Shown: positions 20,412-25,991 of the stretch, in pieces
Layout of the letters: each line of letters starts with the position of its first letter
Numbering within the stretch: the first letter of the stretch is position 1
From: an uncultured Veillonellaceae bacterium
Lineage (GTDB): Bacteria; Bacillota; Negativicutes; Veillonellales; Megasphaeraceae
Direction of reading: 5' to 3'
NCBI GenBank assembly: GCA_900546795.1
Contig: UREG01000022.1
Coordinates: 1-25,991, forward strand
DNA length: 25,991 bases
The notes under the pieces: generated by a model
Seen by the model: only the letters and a program-made list of their open reading frames with translations
Databases searched by the model: none
What the model was told of the DNA's origin: nothing
Made by a program: the position numbers and the translations under genes

Positions 20412-20441
20412 ATAAAAGCAGGCTTTTTAGCCTGCTTTTAT
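20412..20441. terminator. Bidirectional terminator between convergent units
   Basis: ATAAAAGCAGGC (20412-20423) pairs with GCCTGCTTTTAT (20430-20441) around TTTTTA. The right arm contains the stop codon of the minus-strand MATE gene, so it serves both strands. Confidence 0.88.
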
Positions 20442-21787
20442 TCTTGGTAATATTTTTTCTGCGTCTGATATAGCCGATAGTTGTAAATACAGCCTGCGAT
20501 AGTAAGTCCTACGCTTAGTCCTGCCCAGTAGCCGAAAGGTTGAAGGGGCGTATAATGAGCCAGTATATATCCTAAAGGAAGGCTAATAATCCAATAACAG
20601 ATAAATGCGCCGATAGAAATGATTTTGACGTCTTTATATCCCCGCAATATTCCCTGGGTAGGAGTGCCGAATGCGTCAGTTAAAATATAAAATACACTGT
20701 ATACGATGAATTGAGACAGCAATGGGAGCAGCTGTTTGTCGCTGCTTAGGAAGGAGGCGATCAGCGGCAGATTGAAAAAAGCAAAAGCCGCGACGGAAAG
20801 AGCCAAACATGCGGTGATACCCAGCGTGATATAGGTGTATTGCCGGACATCATGAAAGCGTTTTGCACCAATTTCATAGCTGATGAGGATCGTACTAGTC
20901 ATTGCCAGACTTACCGGTATAATGTAGGTAAGCGTAGCAAAAGAAATGGCAGACTGATGTGCGGCGATCACCTGCGTGCCAAACTCACTCATTAACAATG
21001 TAACAATACTGAATATACTCACTTCGCAGAAAATAGAAATCCCGATAGGAATGCCTACTTTTAATTGTTCCCGGCAGAGCATCCAGGAAGGAGCGGGAAT
21101 ATGCCGGAACAGTGCATAAGAGCGGAAAGGCTCTTTATAACGAAGGATTAAAAAGAATAAAATACAGGTGACCCAGTCGGCAATGACAAGAGCATAGCCG
21201 GTTCCAAGTCCGCCGAAGCGGGGGAATCCAAAATTGCCGAAGACAAGTCCATAGAAAAGAAAGGTTACCATGCAAAAATGAAAAAGAAGTACGCCCATAG
21301 ATAAATGGGTAAAACCGTGGGAATCCACAACATTTCGAAGCGTAGTAAGAATAAAGACAGGAATGATCGCAGCAGCAATGATGGCAAGATACGTGATGGC
21401 GATATGATAGACTGCCGGATCCAGCTGCATATGAGATAAAATAAGATCCGCAGCCAGGAATCCGATTAGAAGAATCAATAAACCGGAAAATACAGCGATA
21501 TAGATTCCCTGCCAAATGGTCGGGGCGATGCGGTCCAGACGTTGGGCTCCCAGATATTGAGATAGGATCGGGGTAATGCCGAGGAATACGCCGATCATAC
21601 CGGTATAAATAGGGATCCAGAGATTAGAACCGATTGCGATCCCTGCTAAATCAATGGTGCTGGCATGCCCGCTGAATACCGTAGATAATACATTGGTACC
21701 GATCAGGGATGCCTGCGTTAAAAAGATAGGAAGAAAAAGAAGAAAAAATTGAATGATTTTTTCTTTATACGAATACGTTTGTTTCAT
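20438..21787 (-). CDS. MATE-family efflux transporter
   Basis: A 449-residue membrane protein with about twelve hydrophobic segments in two similar halves. The start KEKIIQFFLLFLPIFLTQAS and the following VLSTVFSGHASTIDLAGIAIGSNLW and PILSQYLGAQ are typical MATE features, as is the second half LKVGIPIGISIFCEVSIFS and TLTYIIPVSLAMTSTILISYEIGA. These exporters expel cationic drugs or metabolites using a sodium or proton gradient; the substrate cannot be read from sequence. Start: the ATG at 21787 has GAGGTG at good spacing; a TTG at 21799 is in frame but less likely. It is divergent from the TerC-like gene. Confidence 0.93.
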   Translation of the reverse strand: MKQTYSYKEKIIQFFLLFLPIFLTQASLIGTNVLSTVFSGHASTIDLAGIAIGSNLWIPIYTGMIGVFLGITPILSQYLGAQRLDRIAPTIWQGIYIAVFSGLLILLIGFLAADLILSHMQLDPAVYHIAITYLAIIAAAIIPVFILTTLRNVVDSHGFTHLSMGVLLFHFCMVTFLFYGLVFGNFGFPRFGGLGTGYALVIADWVTCILFFLILRYKEPFRSYALFRHIPAPSWMLCREQLKVGIPIGISIFCEVSIFSIVTLLMSEFGTQVIAAHQSAISFATLTYIIPVSLAMTSTILISYEIGAKRFHDVRQYTYITLGITACLALSVAAFAFFNLPLIASFLSSDKQLLPLLSQFIVYSVFYILTDAFGTPTQGILRGYKDVKIISIGAFICYWIISLPLGYILAHYTPLQPFGYWAGLSVGLTIAGCIYNYRLYQTQKKYYQE

Positions 21788-21837
21788 GATACACCTCAAC
21801 GACTAAATATGACGAAAAGTAATAATACTGCAGTCTC

Positions 21838-21866
21838 ATTCTAACATATATAAAAAATAATGCCAA
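21838..21866 (-). promoter_or_regulatory. Promoter of the MATE gene
   Basis: On the minus strand, TTGGCA (21866-21861), 17-base spacer, TAGAAT (21843-21838). About 50 bases separate it from the MATE start codon. Confidence 0.6.
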
Positions 21867-21971
21867 ACAGGCATAAAAAAGGAGGTAAAAAAATATAAAT
21901 ATCCCTGATAATTCATTAATTATTCTGAATAATGAAAATATAAACAAATTATAAAAAATAGGTTCCGTATA

Positions 21972-22000
21972 TTGAAATTGCAAAAAAATTATAGTATGCT
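21972..22000 (+). promoter_or_regulatory. Probable promoter of the TerC-like gene
   Basis: TTGAAA (21972-21977), 17-base spacer, TATGCT (21995-22000). It would give a leader of about 114 bases containing the hairpin at 22023. Confidence 0.5.
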
Positions 22001-22022
22001 TTATATGTAATTCAGTGATACT

Positions 22023-22068
22023 AAAATAACCAGCCATCATCTGCATAGACGGATTGACTGGTTATTTT
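22023..22068 (+). promoter_or_regulatory. Leader hairpin before the TerC-like gene
   Basis: AAAATAACCAG (22023-22033) pairs perfectly with CTGGTTATTTT (22058-22068) around a 24-base loop. The right arm ends in T-rich sequence, so it could act as a weak terminator or attenuator between promoter and gene. The loop matches no RNA family I know. Confidence 0.5.
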
Positions 22069-22120
22069 AATACCACGAAGTTTTATTTTTATTATTTCTT
22101 TAGTGGAAAGGATGTCTTAA

Positions 22121-22816
22121 TTGGAAAATTTATTCACAACAACAGCATTAATTGGGTTATTGCAAATCATTTTACTGGATATCGTATTAGCCGGAGATAA
22201 TGCCATCGTGATTGCATTGGCAGCTCGGAATTTGCCGCAGCATTTGCAAAAGAAAGCCATTCTCTGGGGAACTGCCGGAGCGATTGGCGTACGCGTGCTC
22301 ATGGCATTTCTGGTAGTATGGCTGCTTTCGATACCCTATCTTCGTATTATAGGTGCGCTGCTGCTGCTGTGGATTGGCTATTCTCTGCTGGTAAAAAAAG
22401 AGAGCGAGCATCACATTGAAGCCAAGACCAACTTGCGCGGTGCGATCACGACGATTATGGTTGCGGATGGTGTAATGGGGATTGATAATGTGATCGGGGT
22501 TGTCGGCGCTTCGCAGGGGCATCTCGAACTTGTCGTGATTGGTATGGCGATTACTGTGCCGATCATTGTGTGGGGCAGCAGTATATTCATTAAACTGATT
22601 GAACGATATCCGGCAATCCTTTATGTCGGCGGCGGCATTTTGGGTTGGGCTGCCGGCGGTATGCTGATTACCGATCCGGCAATGAGCGGTTTGGAGTCGT
22701 ATAAAATGGTAATTGAAATAACGTGTGTTGCTATTGTTTTGGGAACAGCTCTTGTGGTAAATACGCTGCGCAGCCGCGTTTCAACGGCACAGGAAGTCCC
22801 TGTTCGGATTAAATAA
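22121..22816 (+). CDS. TerC/YjbE-family integral membrane metal transporter
   Basis: A 231-residue protein with about seven hydrophobic helices. The signature LDIVLAGDNAIVIALAARNLP near the N terminus and the matching VADGVMGIDNVIGVVGAS in the second half carry the acidic residues thought to bind metal. The length and pattern fit the YjbE group; relatives export manganese or help metalate secreted enzymes, though the substrate here is not proven. The start is a TTG at 22121, supported by AAAGGA (22107-22112) 8 bases upstream; the nearby ATG at 22112 stops after two codons. The gene is alone, with a terminator right after it. Confidence 0.93.
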   Translation: MENLFTTTALIGLLQIILLDIVLAGDNAIVIALAARNLPQHLQKKAILWGTAGAIGVRVLMAFLVVWLLSIPYLRIIGALLLLWIGYSLLVKKESEHHIEAKTNLRGAITTIMVADGVMGIDNVIGVVGASQGHLELVVIGMAITVPIIVWGSSIFIKLIERYPAILYVGGGILGWAAGGMLITDPAMSGLESYKMVIEITCVAIVLGTALVVNTLRSRVSTAQEVPVRIK

Positions 22817-22831
22817 AATCGTTGGATACGT

Positions 22832-22859
22832 AAAAAGAGCGTCTCAGGGCGCTCTTTTT
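22832..22859 (+). terminator. Terminator after the TerC-like gene
   Basis: AAAAAGAGCG (22832-22841) pairs with CGCTCTTTTT (22850-22859); likely works in both directions. Confidence 0.92.
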
Positions 22860-23667
22860 GTTTGGAAGATTTTTATTTATTGCTTATGTATATAAAAAGC
22901 ACTGTAAAAATTTGCTGACCTTATTTACGTGATGCTTCCTATATTTCTGATATTTAATTCAAACCGTATATAAAAGCGGGATGCAGGTGAAAGCCGTGTT
23001 TACATAGGAGCAATGTTTGAGAGAACTGGAAGCAAATAGGTAAGGTAAGACACAGGAAGAAGCAGAGTAAATAGCAGGAAAAAGAACGAGAAAATATGGT
23101 TATTTGTGATGGGGCAAGCGTGATTGAAAGTTGGCAGAAATTCTTTTAAGGGCGCATGGGAATGCGATAGAGGAGCGGTTTTACTTTTGTATAGCCGCTG
23201 CTATTTTTTTGAGAGAGCTTTTGCTATTGCGTGAGGGTGATAAGAAGAGCAATAAAAGAGCGAGGGGCGGCTGCAGTGTATAAGGCGACGAAATATAGGG
23301 AGAATATAAAGAGTAAAAGCAGGCGCGTGAAGGTACTGCTGTTTTTTGCGCTGGTCTATGAAGACTGTGAGGGCGTATGATCGGTGCGCAAACAGAGAGA
23401 ATGAGTAGCCATATCGTGGAGACGGCTAATAATAGTCTGCAGATGTTTGAGAAAAAGCTGAGCACAATGCAGATAAGAACGGCAGCTTTTCTTATAGAGA
23501 GGATCAAGGGCTATATATAATATAGTATATAATAGGTTAGTTTGCGACATAGGAAATGAATGGCAGGAAAGAAGTTGTAGGAGAGCGCGGTTAGAAAAAC
23601 CGGCTCTAATGAGTGGGGAATTTCGTATAACCTATGAGCAGGAGAAAGAAGCGGTAGGAGTAAAGAA
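22860..23667 (+). other. Gene-poor stretch, possible remnants
   Basis: About 800 bases with no convincing gene on either strand. Short overlapping frames on the plus strand read like protein pieces in shifting frames: 23115-23234 (VGRNSFKGAWECDRGAVLLL), 23231-23380 and 23377-23520 (MIGAQTERMSSHIVETANNS), the last two overlapping by ATGA. None has a good ribosome site or a recognisable family. This could be a decayed gene or chance. The minus-strand frame at 23181-23507 (108 codons) begins with TTG, lacks a ribosome site and was not called. Confidence 0.4.
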
Positions 23668-23814
23668 ATGCTTTGCGAAGGTGTAGGATCGTTTTTTAGG
23701 TGGTACATTGCAAGCGTGATAGGGATTATCCTGCGGACTGCGGCTGCGATATTAGCGGAGATATATGGTAAAGAAAAAGCGGGCAGTAATGAAAGTAGGA
23801 GAGAGAAAAGATAG
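23668..23814 (+). CDS. Possible 48-residue membrane peptide
   Basis: ATG 23668 has a good AGGAG (23656-23660) with 7-base spacing. The predicted peptide has one hydrophobic helix, WYIASVIGIILRTAAAILAE (about residues 12-31), and a charged tail KEKAGSNESRREKR. It stops 6 bases before a strong bidirectional terminator. I recognise no family. Size and layout fit a small membrane peptide, but no promoter was found and the surrounding stretch looks degraded, so it may be a leftover gene end or chance. Confidence 0.33.
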   Translation: MLCEGVGSFFRWYIASVIGIILRTAAAILAEIYGKEKAGSNESRREKR

Positions 23815-23820
23815 AAAAAG

Positions 23821-23853
23821 AAAAAGGATTCAGGAATTTCCTGAATCCTTTTT
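23821..23853. terminator. Bidirectional terminator after the permease gene
   Basis: AAAAAGGATTCAGGA (23821-23835) pairs perfectly with TCCTGAATCCTTTTT (23839-23853) around ATT. On the minus strand it is followed by a long T-rich run, so its main job is to end the minus-strand operon. Confidence 0.95.
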
Positions 23854-23883
23854 GAGTATTAACGGTAATACCCGAACTGTTGA

Positions 23884-25200
23884 TTAGAGTCCCAAGATAC
23901 CAAATGCAATGTAGCAAACGATAGCGCCGACTACGGACATCGAAATACCCCAAATCATAAGGTTACGGAACAATTTTGCTTTACCAGCATCATCAACAGC
24001 CGCGTTAGCGATACAAAGAGCACCCAGCGTGGAGAGCGGGGACGTATCAACTACGTGTGCGCCGATATCAATAGAAGATGCCAACGCGATAGCCGCATTT
24101 GTATCTCCCAAAGTACCTACGCTTTCCAGCAAACCAGGGAGCATGCTGAGGAACATCGGCATAACTACGCCAGAGGAGCTGGAGTATGCGGAAATCAAAC
24201 CTGCGATGAATGCTACGACTGCATTGACCGTCGTTCCGTTGGAAACAGAACCGATCATGTCGATCAGTGCATTCAGACCGCCGGCTTTGTCCATGATGTC
24301 GATAAGAACGGACATACCGCAAACCATAACGATAACGCCCCAAGGCATTTTCCGTACGGCTTCGGCATCATCAGCGATACCAAGGAGAATGTACGTTGCA
24401 CCAATGCAGAAAGCAACAGCGCCAACATCCCATTTGAATGCGATAACGGTGATAACCAAGAATGCGATAGAAGCCAGAGTGTACCACTGTTTCATATCGA
24501 ATGGAGCCGGTTTCGGAGCGATTTCATCGATGGAGAAAGAAGCATTGCCTTTAATGTTTCTCATCCATTTCAGACCGCCTACAGCAAAGAAGCCACCCCA
24601 GTTGATGATCCCCTGAACGATTTCAGAGTTCCAGTGGATTTTCCAAGCCAACGTATCGAGATATTCGGCAGGAATATTCATAACAGCTGCATTTTTAGCG
24701 ATCAAACCGTTGGAGATGATACCGGTCGGAGCAAACGGAGAGAATGCAGCGCCGTTTGCAGCGCCGACGATCATCATTGTCATACACATCGGAGGCAAAC
24801 CGATACGGCCAGCGAGAGCCATACCTACTGGAGCCAGCAAAGCTGTAGCAGCAATGTTGCCAGGGCCGATAGTGGTGATAACCGTTACGAGAATGAAGTA
24901 AATTACCGGCAGGAGCGCTACGTTGTTGCCAACGGAGCGTACGCAGTATGCCGATACTTTTTCCATCGTACCGTTTACCTGTGCACAGGCAAACATGAAG
25001 GTTACGCCGACAAGAATCATAAACAGGGAAATTGGCCAGCCTTTATAGATGGCGCCAACTTTCATTCCAGACCAAACAATACCGACGATGATTGCAGCTG
25101 CAACCCCGAGGATACCTACGTTAATTTCTTTAAAGCAGGAAAGAATAACGATAAATACAAGCGCTAACAATGATGCCAGCGCAGCAGCAGACATTTCCAT
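23884..25200 (-). CDS. MatC-type dicarboxylate (SLC13-like) permease
   Basis: A 438-residue membrane protein with about 11-12 hydrophobic helices. The N-terminal pattern LALVFIVILSCFKEINVGIL, then GWPISLFMILVGVTFMFACA and QVNGTMEKVSAYCVR, matches the MatC N-terminal domain of putative malonate/dicarboxylate carriers. Later GPGNIAATALLAPVGMALAG, AYSSSSGVVMPMFLSMLPGL and DTSPLSTLGALCIANA are ion-transporter-superfamily hallmarks. It probably imports a di- or monocarboxylate. ATG at 25200 has GGAGG 8 bases upstream; a further in-frame start at 25221 would lie before the ribosome site. It is the last gene of an operon with sodium-pump decarboxylase subunits, which suggests it brings in their substrate or exports the product. 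Confidence 0.88.
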   Translation of the reverse strand: MEMSAAALASLLALVFIVILSCFKEINVGILGVAAAIIVGIVWSGMKVGAIYKGWPISLFMILVGVTFMFACAQVNGTMEKVSAYCVRSVGNNVALLPVIYFILVTVITTIGPGNIAATALLAPVGMALAGRIGLPPMCMTMMIVGAANGAAFSPFAPTGIISNGLIAKNAAVMNIPAEYLDTLAWKIHWNSEIVQGIINWGGFFAVGGLKWMRNIKGNASFSIDEIAPKPAPFDMKQWYTLASIAFLVITVIAFKWDVGAVAFCIGATYILLGIADDAEAVRKMPWGVIVMVCGMSVLIDIMDKAGGLNALIDMIGSVSNGTTVNAVVAFIAGLISAYSSSSGVVMPMFLSMLPGLLESVGTLGDTNAAIALASSIDIGAHVVDTSPLSTLGALCIANAAVDDAGKAKLFRNLMIWGISMSVVGAIVCYIAFGILGL

Positions 25201-25224
25201 AAGGAAAACCTCCAGTCTCATTTT

Positions 25225-25258
25225 AAGAGGCTCAGCTAAGCAGTTTGCAGAGCCTCTT
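25225..25258 (-). repeat. Intercistronic hairpin
   Basis: AAGAGGCTC (25225-25233) and GAGCCTCTT (25250-25258) form a perfect 9-bp stem between the small subunit and permease genes. No T run follows on the minus strand, so RNA stability or processing is likelier than termination. Confidence 0.6.
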
Positions 25259-25264
25259 GATTAG

Positions 25265-25393
25265 TTAAGCTTCTTCTTTACCAGGGAAGAGTTTTTTCAG
25301 GCCTACCGTAAAGCCGATGAATACTGCAATAACCGCAAACATTACCGGCAATGCGATAAATAGCATTGTAGTAGCCGCTTCAACTGCACTCAT
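25265..25393 (-). CDS. OadG-related small membrane subunit
   Basis: A 42-residue peptide: MSAVEAATTMLFIALPVMFA, VIAVFIGFTVGLKKLFPGKE and EA. It is a single transmembrane helix followed by a short basic end, like the N-terminal anchor of OadG, the gamma subunit of sodium-pumping decarboxylases, but lacking OadG's usual C-terminal tail (normal ~80 residues). AAGGAGG precedes ATG 25393. It starts 13 bases after the stop of the beta subunit gene, a position where such tiny OadG-like subunits are found. It probably stabilises the membrane part of the pump; that is inference from position. Confidence 0.8.
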   Translation of the reverse strand: MSAVEAATTMLFIALPVMFAVIAVFIGFTVGLKKLFPGKEEA

Positions 25394-25406
25394 GATTCAG
25401 ACCTCC

Positions 25407-25991
25407 TTATTTACCTAAAGCCGGAATCAACGCGAGGATAAGACCACCAGCAACAACAGAGGCGATCTGACCAGCTACGTTAACACCGATAGCATGCTGA
25501 ATAATAAAGTTTGTCGGGTCTTCTTTCAGAGCCATTTTTGCAATAACACGACCGGACATCGGGAAAGCGGAGATACCGCAAGCGCCGATCATCGGGTTGA
25601 TTTTCTTCGACCGGAACATGTTGAGCAATTTAGCAAAGAGAACACCGCCAACCGTATCGAATACGAAAGCAACTGCGCCGAGGATCAGGATCTTCAAAAC
25701 GTCGAAAGTCAAGAAACGTTCAGCAGTCATCGTACCGCCAACAGTGATGCCCAAGAGAAGAGTTACCAAGTTGGACAATTCATTCTGTGCACAGTTGGAG
25801 AGGGAATCCGTAACGCCGGATTCTTTCAGCAAGTTACCAAACATGAGGGCACCGATCAAAGCTACAGAAATCGGAGCTACGATACCAGCAACGATAACGA
25901 TCATAATCGGGAACATGAATTTAGCCATCGGGGAGATCGGTTCTTCACCTTCATAACCCATGCGGATGGAACGTTCGTGTTTCGTCGTGAT
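25407..25991 (-). CDS. Sodium-translocating decarboxylase beta subunit, C-terminal part
   Basis: The last 194 residues are in the window; the gene continues beyond 25991, with TTKHERSIRMGYE already in frame at the edge. The sequence IVAPISVALIGALMFGNLLK, ESGVTDSLSNCAQNEL, LLLGITVGGTMTAERFL and the end IGACGISAFPMSGRVIAKMA match the beta subunit shared by oxaloacetate, methylmalonyl-CoA and glutaconyl-CoA decarboxylases (OadB/MmdB/GcdB). This subunit is the sodium channel that drives export of Na+ with decarboxylation of carboxybiotin. Which substrate the complex uses cannot be told here, since the alpha and biotin subunits are outside the window. Confidence 0.93.
   Translation of the reverse strand: MTTKHERSIRMGYEGEEPISPMAKFMFPIMIVIVAGIVAPISVALIGALMFGNLLKESGVTDSLSNCAQNELSNLVTLLLGITVGGTMTAERFLTFDVLKILILGAVAFVFDTVGGVLFAKLLNMFRSKKINPMIGACGISAFPMSGRVIAKMALKEDPTNFIIQHAIGVNVAGQIASVVAGGLILALIPALGK

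Larger units (their letters stand above)
21788..22120. other. Divergent intergenic region, AT-rich
   Basis: 333 bases between the MATE gene (-) and TerC gene (+). It contains one promoter in each direction and a hairpin at 22023-22068 (separate entries). A short dyad TGCC...GGCA (21861-21872) overlaps the -35 of the minus promoter. No small gene was found, and the manganese (yybP-ykoY) riboswitch often seen before this transporter type was not recognised. Confidence 0.6.

Noticed and set aside
22000..22120. yybP-ykoY manganese riboswitch before the TerC-like gene
   Set aside because: The conserved GGGGAGUA core and its partner could not be found.
23181..23507. 108-codon minus-strand frame in the gene-poor stretch
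   Set aside because: TTG start without ribosome site and a low-complexity Leu/Ser/Pro-rich translation.
24055..25167. 370-codon plus-strand frame opposite the MatC-type permease
   Set aside because: Antisense to a convincing membrane protein; the translation is rich in Asp, Asn, His and Cys with no recognisable domain.
1..25991. tRNA genes, CRISPR arrays, insertion sequences, phage genes
   Set aside because: Looked for by eye on both strands; no cloverleaf-like run, repeat-spacer array, transposase or integrase motif was seen.

Overview
The window looks like a chromosomal segment of an anaerobic, low-to-moderate GC Firmicute. The best guess is a Negativicute of the Veillonellaceae/Megasphaera kind. 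The basis is the clostridial-type SCIFF peptide with its radical-SAM maturase, an HrcA/CIRCE heat-shock operon running into prmA-rsmE-mtaB-HIT-rpsU-yqeY, a clostridial-type ~630-residue glutamine synthetase, and a sodium-pump decarboxylase beta subunit with a tiny OadG-like partner. The exact taxon is inference. No tRNA, rRNA, CRISPR array, insertion sequence or phage module was seen.

Layout. 1-2719 (+): the tail of a molybdopterin-binding protein, endonuclease III (nth), and an unrecognised protein whose C-terminal part resembles a type I restriction specificity subunit. 2728-4372 (+): scfA (six-cysteine peptide) and scfB (radical-SAM/SPASM maturase), separated by an intrinsic terminator. 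4397-4828: a small secreted protein. 4894-12646 or beyond: a CIRCE-controlled operon hrcA-grpE-dnaK-dnaJ-prmA-rsmE-mtaB and a HIT protein, with a terminator-like hairpin inside the first codons of prmA. 13008-13737: rpsU-yqeY from a perfect consensus promoter. 13746-15771: glutamine synthetase behind a leader terminator that may be controlled by an ANTAR-type hexaloop hairpin.

15826-19545 alternates small redox or metabolic genes with RNA and regulatory signals. It holds a candidate structured RNA with its own promoter and terminator (about 16117-16259), preceded by helically phased TTAAAGTC repeats. A RibD-like reductase follows from a MerR-type 19-bp-spacer promoter. Then come a PanE-like reductase, a NifX-like His-rich protein, a second structured stretch ending in a terminator (18529-18766), and a 24-nt palindrome next to another MerR-type promoter driving an iron-sulfur-flavoprotein-like gene. 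19546-20437 carries one short Cys4 protein with an apparent frameshift plus probable gene remnants.

20438-21787 (-) is a MATE exporter, divergent from a TerC/YjbE metal transporter at 22121 (+). 22860-23820 is nearly gene-free, apart from one possible 48-residue membrane peptide. From 23884 to the window edge a minus-strand operon encodes a sodium-pump decarboxylase beta subunit (incomplete), a 42-residue OadG-like subunit and a MatC-type permease. This suggests uptake of a carboxylate coupled to sodium-pumping decarboxylation.

The most interesting points are regulatory: the GS leader attenuator, the 16.1 kb candidate RNA with alternative pairings, the paired MerR-type promoters, and the hairpin embedded in prmA. 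All function calls rest on reading motifs by eye; no database search was run.
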